The notes beneath the pieces are model-generated. The model searched no databases. It was not told the origin of the DNA and saw nothing but the letters and a program-made list of their open reading frames with translations. The position numbers were made by a program, and so were the translations under genes. Positions 9,984 to 18,631 of a stretch of DNA of 64,000 nucleotides are shown piece by piece (position 1 is the first letter of the stretch; each line of letters begins with the position of its first letter). Source of the stretch: an uncultured Christensenella sp. (GTDB lineage: Bacteria > Bacillota > Clostridia > Christensenellales > Borkfalkiaceae). The DNA lies in contig CAJUGI010000007.1 of NCBI GenBank assembly GCA_910586065.1, forward strand, positions 1-64,000, written 5' to 3'.

Positions 9984-11122
9984 TGATAGAAATAAAAGAG
10001 ATAAGTTTGAACGATAAAAAAGGCAAGAAGAAGTTTTTTAAATTTTTGATTGATTTGTATAAGGGGAACAAGCACGCGGCGCCGAATTTGTATATGGACG
10101 AGTTTGCGGAGTTTGACCCCGAAATAAACGACGCGTTCAGGTTTGCGGACTGCCGTATGTATTTGGCGTATAAAGACGGCAAGGTTGCGGGCAGAATAGC
10201 GGGCATATGGCACCGCGGGGTAAACGAGAAGAACAACGTAAAACAGCTGAGGTTTACAAGATTCGACGTAATAGACGACTTCGAGGTGACGAAAGCTTTG
10301 TTCGGCGAGCTGATTAAATGGGCTAAAGAGCTTGGGATGACGGAAATAATAGGACCAATGAGTTTTTCGGACTTGAACGAAGAGGGAATGCTGATTGACG
10401 GGTTCGATAAAGACAGCTGTTATATAGAGATATATAATTATCCTTATTACGTTGAGCATATGGAAAAGCTGGGCGCATATAAGGTGGTGGACTGGAACTG
10501 TTACCGTGTTAAGGTGCCCGATAAGCACGACGAGAGACTTCAGAGACTAAGCGATATGATTGCGCGGAAGAACGGTTATGAAATTCTTGACGTAAAATAT
10601 TGGTTAAAGCACGACAAAAAGAAACTTAAAGATTACATTATGCAAAGTATGGACGTTTTGGACGAGGCTTTCGAGGACCTTTACGGCACGAGTCCTTTGA
10701 ACGAAAAACAGAAAGCGCGCATGATGGACACTATTTTTCAGGTGCTTGTGCCGGAGTTTGCGGGCGTGATTTTAAAGGACGGAAAGGTAATTGCTTACGG
10801 ACTTGTTATACCTTCGATGCTGGAAACGATGCAGAAGGCGCGCGGCAGCCTTTTCCCGAGGGGGATTATTCCTTATTTGAAAACGATGAAACATTCGGAC
10901 GTTGCCGATATGCTGTCTATCGGAATTGTCAAAGCCGAAGCGAACAAGGGAGCGGTGGCGCTTATTATGAACACCGTTTTAAAAGGGCTTATCAAGCGCG
11001 GGGTGAAGTTTTTGGAAACCGGTCCCGAACTGGAAACCAACGACAACGTGCAGAACCTTTGGAAGAATTACGAAAGAGAGCTGTTAAAAAGAAAGCGTTG
11101 CTGGGGATTGAAAGTGGAGTAA
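9983..11122 (+). CDS. GNAT-like N-acyltransferase family protein, copy 1
   Basis: 379 residues. The N-terminal part (about 1-180) resembles the acyl-CoA N-acyltransferase fold (VAGRIAGIWHRG, EIIGPMSFSDLNEEG), and the C-terminal half repeats a similar theme (DMLSIGIVKAEANKGAV, NVQNLWKNYERE). The substrate is unknown. It overlaps the DegV stop. A paralogue lies at 12035-13171. A 335-bp tract (10058-10392) is identical at DNA level to 12110-12444, while flanking sequence is clearly diverged. The fold assignment is by eye and moderate. Confidence 0.75.
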   Translation: MIEIKEISLNDKKGKKKFFKFLIDLYKGNKHAAPNLYMDEFAEFDPEINDAFRFADCRMYLAYKDGKVAGRIAGIWHRGVNEKNNVKQLRFTRFDVIDDFEVTKALFGELIKWAKELGMTEIIGPMSFSDLNEEGMLIDGFDKDSCYIEIYNYPYYVEHMEKLGAYKVVDWNCYRVKVPDKHDERLQRLSDMIARKNGYEILDVKYWLKHDKKKLKDYIMQSMDVLDEAFEDLYGTSPLNEKQKARMMDTIFQVLVPEFAGVILKDGKVIAYGLVIPSMLETMQKARGSLFPRGIIPYLKTMKHSDVADMLSIGIVKAEANKGAVALIMNTVLKGLIKRGVKFLETGPELETNDNVQNLWKNYERELLKRKRCWGLKVE

Positions 11123-11185
11123 AATTCAAAAAACCAAAGCGCGGGGAACGGTTTCTTTTTTAGAGAATTTTCGCGTATGAACAAA

Positions 11186-11232
11186 TAGCCCGCTATGTTT
11201 CGTGAACGAAACATAGCGGGCTATATTTTTTA
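11186..11232. terminator. Bidirectional terminator between convergent genes
   Basis: An 18-bp perfect inverted repeat (tagcccgctatgtttcgt and its complement, two-base loop) with a T run on the plus side. A related hairpin (tagcgcgctat...) ends the minus-strand gene at 58169. Confidence 0.85.
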
Positions 11233-11256
11233 ACTTTTAGAGCGCTGAATTGAAAT

Positions 11257-11769
11257 TTATAATTCAATATCAACTTTATATTCTTTATCTATAAAAATGT
11301 AATTCAGTCCGTATTTTTTGCACGTTTGCAGATTGCTTTCGTTTTCTTTAATTAGATTTTCCTGTGCCAAATCGCCGCTTATAAGTCTTTGTTCAACTAT
11401 ACTTTCATTTGCCAAAATATCTGAAAAACGTTTTAGTATATAGTCTTTGCTCATTATTAAACAATAGTATTTGATTTGCAACAAATACTCTTTATTAAAA
11501 TCTTTTTCCCAATCAAATGGTATGTAACAGCCTTCCGCAATAAGATTTTGTCCGTTTTCTATCGCCGTTTTGATTATTTCTTTAACTATTGACCACAAAT
11601 ACGGAGTTAACTTTTCGTCGTCACTTACGCTTATTGTAGTTTGATTACTTCTTATCAATCCCATTTTTATGTGGTCGATAGACAAATATGGAAATTTATA
11701 CTTTTCCAACAATCTTTGCGCTAAAACGGTTTTTCCCGTATGCGTTGCCCCTGCAATTAAAACTATCAT
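11257..11769 (-). CDS. Small P-loop kinase-like protein
   Basis: 170 residues. The N-terminal Walker A (GATHTGKT) follows a hydrophobic strand (MIVLIA), as in adenylate, gluconate or 2-phosphoglycerate kinase-like ATPases. A later SIDHIKMGL segment may be the substrate or Mg site. The substrate is unknown. ATG 11769 is preferred over the in-frame GTG 11778: in the homologous leader at 39504-39525 the same position holds a GGAGGA ribosome binding site before ATG. The gene is AT-rich and sits alone between two acyltransferase paralogues with its own promoter, which looks like a recent insertion. Confidence 0.75.
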   Translation of the reverse strand: MIVLIAGATHTGKTVLAQRLLEKYKFPYLSIDHIKMGLIRSNQTTISVSDDEKLTPYLWSIVKEIIKTAIENGQNLIAEGCYIPFDWEKDFNKEYLLQIKYYCLIMSKDYILKRFSDILANESIVEQRLISGDLAQENLIKENESNLQTCKKYGLNYIFIDKEYKVDIEL

Positions 11770-11779
11770 AAATTCCACG

Positions 11780-11842
11780 CTGATTTACTTTTTATCGTAG
11801 TTATAGTATAGCAAAATTACAACAAAAAAGCAAGAACCGTTA
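11780..11842 (-). repeat. Promoter-leader repeat, copy A
   Basis: On the minus strand it reads TTGCTT (11828-11833), 17 bases, TATACT (11805-11810), then a leader ending near 11780. It aligns well over about 65 bases with 58757-58820 and more loosely with 39521-39580. The promoter drives the small kinase gene. Confidence 0.75.
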
Positions 11843-11951
11843 AACTCAGTTCATTTTATCCAAGTTGAATACGCATTAAGCCGCGCTTTTTTGTCGCAAT
11901 TTGTCATTTTTTGCGACAGGTGTTTATTAACCGTGCGCGGGTTTGCAGGGG

Positions 11952-11980
11952 TTGACATTCGGAACGGAAAGTGGTAAAAT
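11952..11980 (+). promoter_or_regulatory. Promoter of acyltransferase copy 2
   Basis: TTGACA (11952-11957), 17-base spacer, TAAAAT (11975-11980). Confidence 0.8.
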
Positions 11981-12034
11981 TACCGTGTTTGGTTTTCAGA
12001 AAAAGCCGAAAGTAATTTAAGGGAAAAAATCAGA

Positions 12035-13171
12035 ATGATAAAGATTAAGGAAATATCGCTTAACGATAAAAGAGGTAAAAAGAAATTTTTTAAATTCTTT
12101 ATAGACCTTTATAAGGGGAACAAGCACGCGGCGCCGAATTTGTATATGGACGAGTTTGCGGAGTTTGACCCCGAAATAAACGACGCGTTCAGGTTTGCGG
12201 ACTGCCGTATGTATTTGGCGTATAAAGACGGCAAGGTTGCGGGCAGAATAGCGGGCATATGGCACCGCGGGGTAAACGAGAAGAACAACGTAAAACAGCT
12301 GAGGTTTACAAGATTCGACGTAATAGACGACTTCGAGGTGACGAAAGCTTTGTTCGGCGAGCTGATTAAATGGGCTAAAGAGCTTGGGATGACGGAAATA
12401 ATAGGACCAATGAGTTTTTCGGACTTGAACGAAGAGGGAATGCTCATAGACGGGTTTGATAGGGACAGTACCTATATAGAAATATATAATTATCCTTATT
12501 ATGTGGAGCATATGGAAAAGCTGGGCGCATATAAGGTGGTGGACTGGAACTGCCATCTTGTTAAAGTGCCCGATAAGATGGACGAAAGACTTAAAAAGTT
12601 GAGCGAGTACGTTAAAAAGCGCAACGGTTACACCGTTTTGGACGTTGCGTGGTATTTAAAGCACGATAAAAAGAAACTTAAAGAATACATTATGCAGTGC
12701 CTTGATATTCTCGACGAGGTGTATGCTCCGCTGTACGGGACAAGCCCTTTGAACGAAAAACAGAAAAAGCGCGAAATGGATTCCATTTTTATGGTGCTTG
12801 TGCCTGAATTTGCAACAGTTGTTTTAAAGGACGACAAAGTTATAGCTTACGGCTTTTTAATGCCTTCGATGACTAAAATGATGCAGAAGGCAAAGGGCAA
12901 GATTTTTCCCAACGGGCTGTTGCCTTATTTGCACTATATGAAGCATATCGAAGTTGCGGATATGATGAGTATAGGCGTAACGAAATCCGAAAGCAATAAG
13001 GGTGCGGTGGCGATTATTATAGAACACTGCCTTGAAGGGCTTATCAAGCACGGAGTAAAATACGCCGAGGGCGGTCCCGAGCTTGAGCACAACGATAATG
13101 TGCAGAACCTTTGGAAGAATTACGAAAGGGAGCTTGCCAAAAAGCGCCGTTGCTGGGGAATAAAAGTTTAG
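12035..13171 (+). CDS. GNAT-like N-acyltransferase family protein, copy 2
   Basis: 378 residues, collinear with the protein at 9983-11122. The first 18 residues are similar. The next 111 codons are encoded by DNA identical to copy 1, and the remainder is about two-thirds identical in protein. The ribosome binding site is a weak AAGGGA. It has its own promoter and so is expressed independently of the DegV operon. A tandem duplication with later gene conversion best explains the pattern. The specific substrate is unknown. Confidence 0.75.
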   Translation: MIKIKEISLNDKRGKKKFFKFFIDLYKGNKHAAPNLYMDEFAEFDPEINDAFRFADCRMYLAYKDGKVAGRIAGIWHRGVNEKNNVKQLRFTRFDVIDDFEVTKALFGELIKWAKELGMTEIIGPMSFSDLNEEGMLIDGFDRDSTYIEIYNYPYYVEHMEKLGAYKVVDWNCHLVKVPDKMDERLKKLSEYVKKRNGYTVLDVAWYLKHDKKKLKEYIMQCLDILDEVYAPLYGTSPLNEKQKKREMDSIFMVLVPEFATVVLKDDKVIAYGFLMPSMTKMMQKAKGKIFPNGLLPYLHYMKHIEVADMMSIGVTKSESNKGAVAIIIEHCLEGLIKHGVKYAEGGPELEHNDNVQNLWKNYERELAKKRRCWGIKV

Positions 13172-13196
13172 TTTGTAAAAATCCGCTTAAAATTAT

Positions 13197-13230
13197 AAAG
13201 GGCTTTCCCGTTATTTGGGGAAGCCTTTGT
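13197..13230 (+). terminator. Weak terminator-like hairpin
   Basis: An imperfect stem (ctttccc / ggggaag) lies just after the acyltransferase stop. The T run is short. Confidence 0.35.
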
Positions 13231-13258
13231 AATGTGTTGATTAAATTGAAATTTGGTA

Positions 13259-13287
13259 TTGCAATTTGGAAATTTACGTGTTAAAAT
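13259..13287 (+). promoter_or_regulatory. Promoter of the KDPG aldolase gene
   Basis: TTGCAA (13259-13264), 17-base spacer, TAAAAT (13282-13287). Confidence 0.75.
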
Positions 13288-13330
13288 AGATTAGGTTTAT
13301 AGACTGTGATTTCAATTCCGGAGGAGAAAA

Positions 13331-13945
13331 ATGGATAACGAAAAACTTTTACAACAAATTAAGGCGACGAAGATTGTTCCCGTTGTGGTGCTCAATTCGA
13401 TTGAAGAAACTTTGCCCAAAATGAAGGCGCTTGTGAACGGCGGATTACCTTGCGCCGAAATTACTTTCCGTACCCCCTGTGCGGCGGAGGCTATTGCGCT
13501 GACCGTAAAAACTTATCCCGATATGCTTGTGGGCGCGGGAACGGTCATTAACAAGGAGCAATGCGAAAAGGCGATTAAAGCGGGTTCGAAATTTATCGTT
13601 TCGCCCGGATTTTCGGAAGAGGTTGCGGACTGCTGCAAAAAACACGGGATGCTTTATCTGCCCGGTATCGTAACGCCCACCGAAGCTATGGCGGCGATTG
13701 CAAAGGGTTTGACGACTCTGAAATTTTTCCCCGCTTCGAATTACGGCGGATTAAAGACGATTAAGGCGATTTGTGCGGCGTTCCCTTATTTGCAGATTAT
13801 GCCTACCGGCGGTATAAATGCGGAGAATATTCTGGAATATCTGGCTTACGATAAAATTATCGCGTGCGGCGGCAGCTGGATGATGACCGGCACGCCCGAA
13901 GAAATAGAAGCTAAGACCAAAGCGGCGGTAGCGTTGGTTAAATAA
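13331..13945 (+). CDS. eda: KDPG/KHG aldolase
   Basis: 204 residues, the usual length. Class I aldolase features are visible: E43 in AEITFRTP, the strand LVGAGTV, and the Schiff-base lysine K131 in LKFFPAS followed by MPTGGI. The enzyme splits 2-keto-3-deoxy-6-phosphogluconate into pyruvate and glyceraldehyde 3-phosphate in Entner-Doudoroff or hexuronate catabolism, and may also act on 4-hydroxy-2-oxoglutarate. The ribosome binding site is GGAGGAG. It is a single-gene unit with its own promoter and a strong terminator; no KDG kinase or dehydratase is next to it here. Confidence 0.95.
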   Translation: MDNEKLLQQIKATKIVPVVVLNSIEETLPKMKALVNGGLPCAEITFRTPCAAEAIALTVKTYPDMLVGAGTVINKEQCEKAIKAGSKFIVSPGFSEEVADCCKKHGMLYLPGIVTPTEAMAAIAKGLTTLKFFPASNYGGLKTIKAICAAFPYLQIMPTGGINAENILEYLAYDKIIACGGSWMMTGTPEEIEAKTKAAVALVK

Positions 13946-14019
13946 AGAAGATTGAAACAATAAAAAGCGGCGGACGAAAAAAGAACGCTTTTAACAGGGA
14001 ATTAAAACAGAAGATGATA

Positions 14020-14055
14020 AAAAACCTCTCGAACAAAATGTTCGAGAGGTTTTTG
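14020..14055 (+). terminator. Terminator after KDPG aldolase
   Basis: Perfect 13-bp stem (aaacctctcgaac / gttcgagaggttt, loop aaaat) with T run. Confidence 0.9.
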
Positions 14056-14145
14056 CTATCGTGGTGCGGAACAGATAAAAGCATAACTACGCCAAATAAA
14101 AACAGGGTAGGTATGTATTATTGATGACCAAAGCATTTATAATTT

Positions 14146-14164
14146 TAAATTACTGCTTATCGTA
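14146..14164 (-). repeat. Solo fragment of the promoter-leader repeat (copy D)
   Basis: The 19-base string taaattactgcttatcgta differs at one base from the leader at 58760-58778. There is no -10/-35 and no obvious gene beside it, so it could be a scar left by loss of a cassette, or chance. Confidence 0.4.
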
Positions 14165-14231
14165 TGTGCGGCGTATCGGATGTAAAAAAACAGGCGGTAG
14201 TTGAATTAAAAATTCTTGGCGGAGAATTATG

Positions 14232-15206
14232 TCAGACTGTGGAGTCGCGGAAACCTTTGCCTAAAATTTCGTTAGTGTCCGTTAAGATTACGAAAGCCGA
14301 AGGGTCGGTACTGTGGATGTGATGTTTTAATTTGAGGGCTTCGCCGCGTTTCATTACGGCGAGCATAACCGTGCGTTCTTCGCGGGTGTAGCCGCCCGTC
14401 GCCTTGTAAGAAGTAAAACCGCGGTGCATTGTGTTGAGTATGAATTCAGCCGTCTGTTCCGGATTGGAAGTGATAATGGTGACGTATTTGCTTTTGCCTA
14501 TGTTTTCGATAACGCTGTCAACTATAAATGATTTTGCAAACAGACCGAGTACGGAATATAACCCCGTGCGCACACCGAAAATCAGAAATGAGGAAGCGGC
14601 TATCAGAATGTCGGTTATTAACAGCGCTAAGCCTATGTTTTTTAAGTTTGTATATTTTTTTATTATCAGCGCGATTATATCCGTGCCGCCGGACGACGCT
14701 TTGCAGTTGAATAAAATTGCCGCGCCCGCGCCCGTTAAAAGCATTGCAAAAACAAATTCCAGAAAAACCTGTCCCTGAGGTAAAGCTTCTGTTGCTGTAA
14801 GCGGTAAATTAACACCAACCGCCTTTAAAATCGCCTCTATGGCGATAGATTCAAGCGTGTATGTAAGTGTGCAGTACGCCGTTTTGAACGAGCAGCCTTT
14901 ACCCAAAAATATAAAGCCGATAATAAGCAGTATGACGTTTATTATCCACATAATAACCGTCTGCGTAAGAAATTTTTCGGTAAACGCGTTAATCGGCGTA
15001 ATAAATTTGCTTAAAATTATAGAAAGACCGCTTACCCCGCCAGTGGCGAAATTGTTTGGCGCCTTAAAAAGCACCACGCCGAGAGCGGTGAGTATTGTAC
15101 CGAGATTTAAAATAACCCAGTATAGTATGGTGCTTTTTGTCTTTTTGCGCTTTTCCTCTTTGGTTAAAAAGGGTTTTTCTTTGCGCTTTTTCATTTTTCC
15201 TTTCAT
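14232..15206 (-). CDS. YitT family membrane protein (DUF161 + DUF2179), copy 1
   Basis: 324 residues. Five or six membrane helices are followed by a cytoplasmic DUF2179 domain (about 235-324; motif YVTIITSNPEQTAEFIL, ending AFVILTDTNEILGKGF). The helical part has the family signatures NNFATGGVSGLSII and SSGGTDIIALIIKKY. Function is not established; some homologues are linked to osmotic or metabolite transport. It lies 12 bases downstream of a paralogue, in one operon. ATG 15206 lacks a ribosome binding site; ATG 15194 after AAAGGA is a possible alternative start. Confidence 0.88.
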   Translation of the reverse strand: MKGKMKKRKEKPFLTKEEKRKKTKSTILYWVILNLGTILTALGVVLFKAPNNFATGGVSGLSIILSKFITPINAFTEKFLTQTVIMWIINVILLIIGFIFLGKGCSFKTAYCTLTYTLESIAIEAILKAVGVNLPLTATEALPQGQVFLEFVFAMLLTGAGAAILFNCKASSGGTDIIALIIKKYTNLKNIGLALLITDILIAASSFLIFGVRTGLYSVLGLFAKSFIVDSVIENIGKSKYVTIITSNPEQTAEFILNTMHRGFTSYKATGGYTREERTVMLAVMKRGEALKLKHHIHSTDPSAFVILTDTNEILGKGFRDSTV

Positions 15207-15218
15207 ATTGTTTTGCGG

Positions 15219-16376
15219 TTAAAACGCGTCTCCGAAGCCCTTGCCCAAAATTTCGTTTGCGTCGGTTAAAATTACGAACGAATCGGGGTCGATTGATTTA
15301 ACCTTCGACTTTAATTTTAAAGCTTCGCCGCGCTTGCAGACGGTTACGAGAATTTTACGCTTTTCGTGCGAGTATCCGCCTTCGGCGTCGTAAGAGGTGA
15401 AGCTGTGGTTTACCGTTTTTAATATGTATTCGCCTATTTCTTCTGGCTTGGTAGTGATTATCGTTATATACTTCGTTTTGCTTATGCTTTCGATTACGCC
15501 GTCGAGAAGGAAGGACTTTGTGAACAAGCCCAAAACGGAGAAAAGTCCCTTGTCAACGTCGAACGTGTAGAACGAGATGAGCACGACAATCATGTCTATA
15601 ATCATGAGCGCCATGCCTACGTTGAGCTTTGTGTACTTTTTTAAAATGAGCGCGATTATGTCGGTGCCGCCGGACGACGCGCCGCAGTTGAATATCATTG
15701 CGCCGCCCACGCCGAAGAAGAGAATGGCGTAAACGAGCTCTAAAAGAGGTTCGTCGGTAAGCGTTCTTAAAGCCCGGGTTACGGTTTCGCCGGTTTCGGG
15801 GTTGATTATCGTTTCAACTCTGCCGACGGCGGTGTTGATTAGCCCGACAATGTCCAGATATTCAAACAGCCAGATTATGCAAGTGTAAAAGAGGGAGCAG
15901 AAAATCGTCCTTACCGTGCATTGTTTGCCGAGGACTATAAGTCCTATTATTAAGAGGGCTACATTTATAATAGCCATAATTACGCCCTGCGTAAGAATCT
16001 GGTTTACGGGCGCGGGAATAAAGCTGTTTATTATGATTGCAATACCCGCGATGCCGCCCAAAGTGAAGTCGTTTGGCGTTTGGAAAAAGTAAACGCTGCA
16101 CGACATCATAATTATGCCGACGACGAGGAGCGTCCAGCGAAGAACGGAGCGCTTTCTCATTTGGGCGGCGGTTAAAACCTTGCCGTTTACTATATTTCTT
16201 TCGGCTTTGGGGGCAAAAAAACTGCGCAAAGCGAATTTGCGTTTGCGTTTTTTTTCTTCTTTACCGTCGGAAGACGTATTATTAACAGGGGCGGGAAGTT
16301 CGGAGGGAATTTGCCCCTCGGTTACCTTTTCGGATTCGGGTTCGGGCGAGGGTGCGGGAGTAAGATTTTCTTCCAT
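15219..16376 (-). CDS. YitT family membrane protein (DUF161 + DUF2179), copy 2
   Basis: 385 residues, a paralogue of 14232-15206 with the same layout (NDFTLGGIAGIAIIIN, SSGGTDIIALILKKY, C-terminal VILTDANEILGKGF). It has a longer N-terminal cytoplasmic extension of about 75 residues rich in Pro, Glu, Lys and Arg that may bind a partner. It is the first gene of a two-gene minus-strand operon with a good promoter at 16415-16443. Confidence 0.88.
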   Translation of the reverse strand: MEENLTPAPSPEPESEKVTEGQIPSELPAPVNNTSSDGKEEKKRKRKFALRSFFAPKAERNIVNGKVLTAAQMRKRSVLRWTLLVVGIIMMSCSVYFFQTPNDFTLGGIAGIAIIINSFIPAPVNQILTQGVIMAIINVALLIIGLIVLGKQCTVRTIFCSLFYTCIIWLFEYLDIVGLINTAVGRVETIINPETGETVTRALRTLTDEPLLELVYAILFFGVGGAMIFNCGASSGGTDIIALILKKYTKLNVGMALMIIDMIVVLISFYTFDVDKGLFSVLGLFTKSFLLDGVIESISKTKYITIITTKPEEIGEYILKTVNHSFTSYDAEGGYSHEKRKILVTVCKRGEALKLKSKVKSIDPDSFVILTDANEILGKGFGDAF

Positions 16377-16414
16377 AAAATATTCTCTTAAATATTATTT
16401 GTTTATGTGAATAA

Positions 16415-16443
16415 ATGATAGCATAACCGAGTTGTAAAGTCAA
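16415..16443 (-). promoter_or_regulatory. Promoter of the YitT operon
   Basis: On the minus strand TTGACT (16438-16443), 17 bases, TATCAT (16415-16420). Confidence 0.75.
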
Positions 16444-16488
16444 TAAAGAAAAGGTTTTTGCCAATGGAAATTTGGGGGAATTGCCTTA

Positions 16489-16517
16489 TTGACTTTAAGG
16501 GTAGGGTGTGGTAAACT
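16489..16517 (+). promoter_or_regulatory. Promoter of the alpha-glucan operon
   Basis: TTGACT (16489-16494), 17-base spacer, TAAACT (16512-16517), divergent from the YitT promoter. Confidence 0.7.
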
Positions 16518-16553
16518 TTATTAAGTAAATTGCTGTGATTTAAGGACTTTGCA

Positions 16554-18605
16554 ATGATTAACAGAAAGGCTTTGTTTTGCGACGAGACTGAAAATTTTAA
16601 ATTCCCTTACGAGCCCGACGCGGGCAATACGGTTAAATTGAAAATACGCACGCTGGCGAACGACGTTTTAAAGGTTTACGCAATGATAAACGGAATTAAG
16701 CGCACGGCTGTGAAGATTAAGAGCGTGAACGGTTTTGATTATTACGAGACTTCGTTTAAATGCCCCGAAAAGCCCGTGCATTATCATTTTGAGTTGTTCG
16801 ACGAGGACGATAAGGTTTGTTATAACCGCCTTGGTTGCGTTGAAAACGCGCAAGCGGAATACGATTTTTCGTTTGTTCCCGGCTTTAAGGTGCCGGACTG
16901 GGCCAAGGGCGCGGTGTTTTATCAGATTTTTACGGACAGGTTCTGCAACGGGAATCCCGACAACGACGTTGACGACAACGAGTATTATTACACTAAATCG
17001 CACTCAAAAAGAATAAGAGAGTGGGATAAGTTTCCGGACGATTTGGACGTGCACAACTTTTACGGCGGGGATTTGCAGGGCGTTTGGTGCAAGCTCGATT
17101 ATTTGCAGGATTTGGGCGTGGAGGCGGTTCTGTTCAATCCGCTGTTCGTTTCGCCTTCGAATCACAAGTACGACACGCAGGATTACGATTATATAGACCC
17201 GCATTTAGCGGTTATAGAGGACGATTGCGACCACAGAATGCAGTTCTGGGAAAAGCACAACGGTTTTGCGCCAAAGTATATAAAGCGTTCCACTTCGCTT
17301 AAAAACCTTGAGAAGAGCAACGAATATTTTGCTTTGCTTGTAAAAGAAATGCACCGCCGCGGTATGCGCATAGTTATGGACGGCGTGTTCAATCATTGCG
17401 GTTCGTTCAACAAGTGGCTTGACAGAGAAGGGATATATTTGAATAAGGAGGGCTATGAAGTCGGCGCGTATCAGTCGGCGAAGAGCCCTTATAGAAGTTA
17501 TTTCAAATTTAAAAAGCCTGCGGAAGCTAAGAGCGCTTACGAGGGATGGTGGGGCTATGAAACCCTGCCTAAACTTAATTACGAGCACAGCCGCGAGCTG
17601 GAGGATTATATTCTATCAACCGGCGCAAAGTGGGTTTCGGAGCCTTATAATGCAGACGGATGGAGGCTGGACGTTGCCGCCGATTTGGGGCACAGCGAAA
17701 GATTTAACCACGCGTTCTGGAAAAAATTTCACCAACGCGTGAGGGAGGATAATCCGGAAGCTTTTATATTTGCCGAGCACTACGGCTCGCCGGCAAAGTG
17801 GTTTGCTGGTTGCGAGTGGGATTCGGTGATGAATTACGACGCGTTTATGGAACCGGTGACATATTTTTTAACCGGTATGGAAAAACACAGCGAGAGCTTC
17901 GACGCGGGCAGGCTGCACGACGGGAAGCAGTTTTTCGACACGATAATCAAGAATATGGCGCGCTTTCCCCGTCCTGCGCTGGACGCGGCTTTGAACCAGC
18001 TTTCAAACCACGACCATTCGCGTTTTTTAACGCGCACTAACCGCACGGCGGGCAGACTTGCGACGAAAGGACCGCATGCGGCGGCTGAGGGCGTGGACGC
18101 GCGCACTATGGAGCTTGCCGTTTTGATTCAGATGACGTGGCCCGGTTCGCCCGGCGTATATTACGGAGACGAGGCGGGGCAGGTAGGCTGGACGGACCCC
18201 GACAGCCGCAGAACGTACCCTTGGGGGCGCGAGGACAGGGGGCTTTTGGAATTTCATAAGGCCGCCATTGCGTTAAGAAAGCGCATAAGCTGCCTTAAAA
18301 TGGGGAGCGTTAAGCCGCTTGACGCGGGGAACGGTTATATTGCTTACGGACGTTTTGACAAAAACGATTGTTGCGTGGTGGTTTTAAACTGCTTAGACAA
18401 CGAAATTTCTTTAAGCGTGCCCGTTTGGGAGATAGGAGTTCCGCGCGACGGCGCTAAGATGACGAGAAAATTCTTTTGCGGCGGCTGGGATTTTTCAACC
18501 GTAGAAACGGAGAGCGAGGTTAAGTACGGAAGGCTTTTCGTGACTCTGCCCGAGCAGTCGGCGTGCGTGTATTGTTATAATTTTGAAAAGAGTTCAAACG
18601 TTTGA
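16554..18605 (+). CDS. GH13 alpha-glucan hydrolase (neopullulanase/cyclomaltodextrinase-like)
   Basis: 683 residues without a signal peptide, so cytoplasmic. An N-terminal beta domain (about 1-120, CBM34-like) is followed by a GH13 barrel. Catalytic regions are RIVMDGVFNH, GWRLDVAADL (nucleophile Asp near 372), the acid/base Glu in FAEHYG (about 407), and LSNHDHSRFL (transition-state Asp near 488). The start YQIFTDRFCNG is typical of neopullulanase and maltogenic amylase. It should hydrolyse short maltodextrins, cyclodextrins or pullulan fragments. It is upstream of a branching enzyme, consistent with glycogen or maltodextrin turnover. The exact subfamily cannot be fixed by eye. Confidence 0.9.
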   Translation: MINRKALFCDETENFKFPYEPDAGNTVKLKIRTLANDVLKVYAMINGIKRTAVKIKSVNGFDYYETSFKCPEKPVHYHFELFDEDDKVCYNRLGCVENAQAEYDFSFVPGFKVPDWAKGAVFYQIFTDRFCNGNPDNDVDDNEYYYTKSHSKRIREWDKFPDDLDVHNFYGGDLQGVWCKLDYLQDLGVEAVLFNPLFVSPSNHKYDTQDYDYIDPHLAVIEDDCDHRMQFWEKHNGFAPKYIKRSTSLKNLEKSNEYFALLVKEMHRRGMRIVMDGVFNHCGSFNKWLDREGIYLNKEGYEVGAYQSAKSPYRSYFKFKKPAEAKSAYEGWWGYETLPKLNYEHSRELEDYILSTGAKWVSEPYNADGWRLDVAADLGHSERFNHAFWKKFHQRVREDNPEAFIFAEHYGSPAKWFAGCEWDSVMNYDAFMEPVTYFLTGMEKHSESFDAGRLHDGKQFFDTIIKNMARFPRPALDAALNQLSNHDHSRFLTRTNRTAGRLATKGPHAAAEGVDARTMELAVLIQMTWPGSPGVYYGDEAGQVGWTDPDSRRTYPWGREDRGLLEFHKAAIALRKRISCLKMGSVKPLDAGNGYIAYGRFDKNDCCVVVLNCLDNEISLSVPVWEIGVPRDGAKMTRKFFCGGWDFSTVETESEVKYGRLFVTLPEQSACVYCYNFEKSSNV

Positions 18606-18631
18606 AACTCTTGCATGTTGGGGGGCAATTT

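Noticed and set aside
9797..10528. 243-codon minus-strand frame over the DegV/acyltransferase junction
   Set aside because: Antisense to two clear genes; the similar frame at 12017-12556 appears only because the DNA is duplicated.
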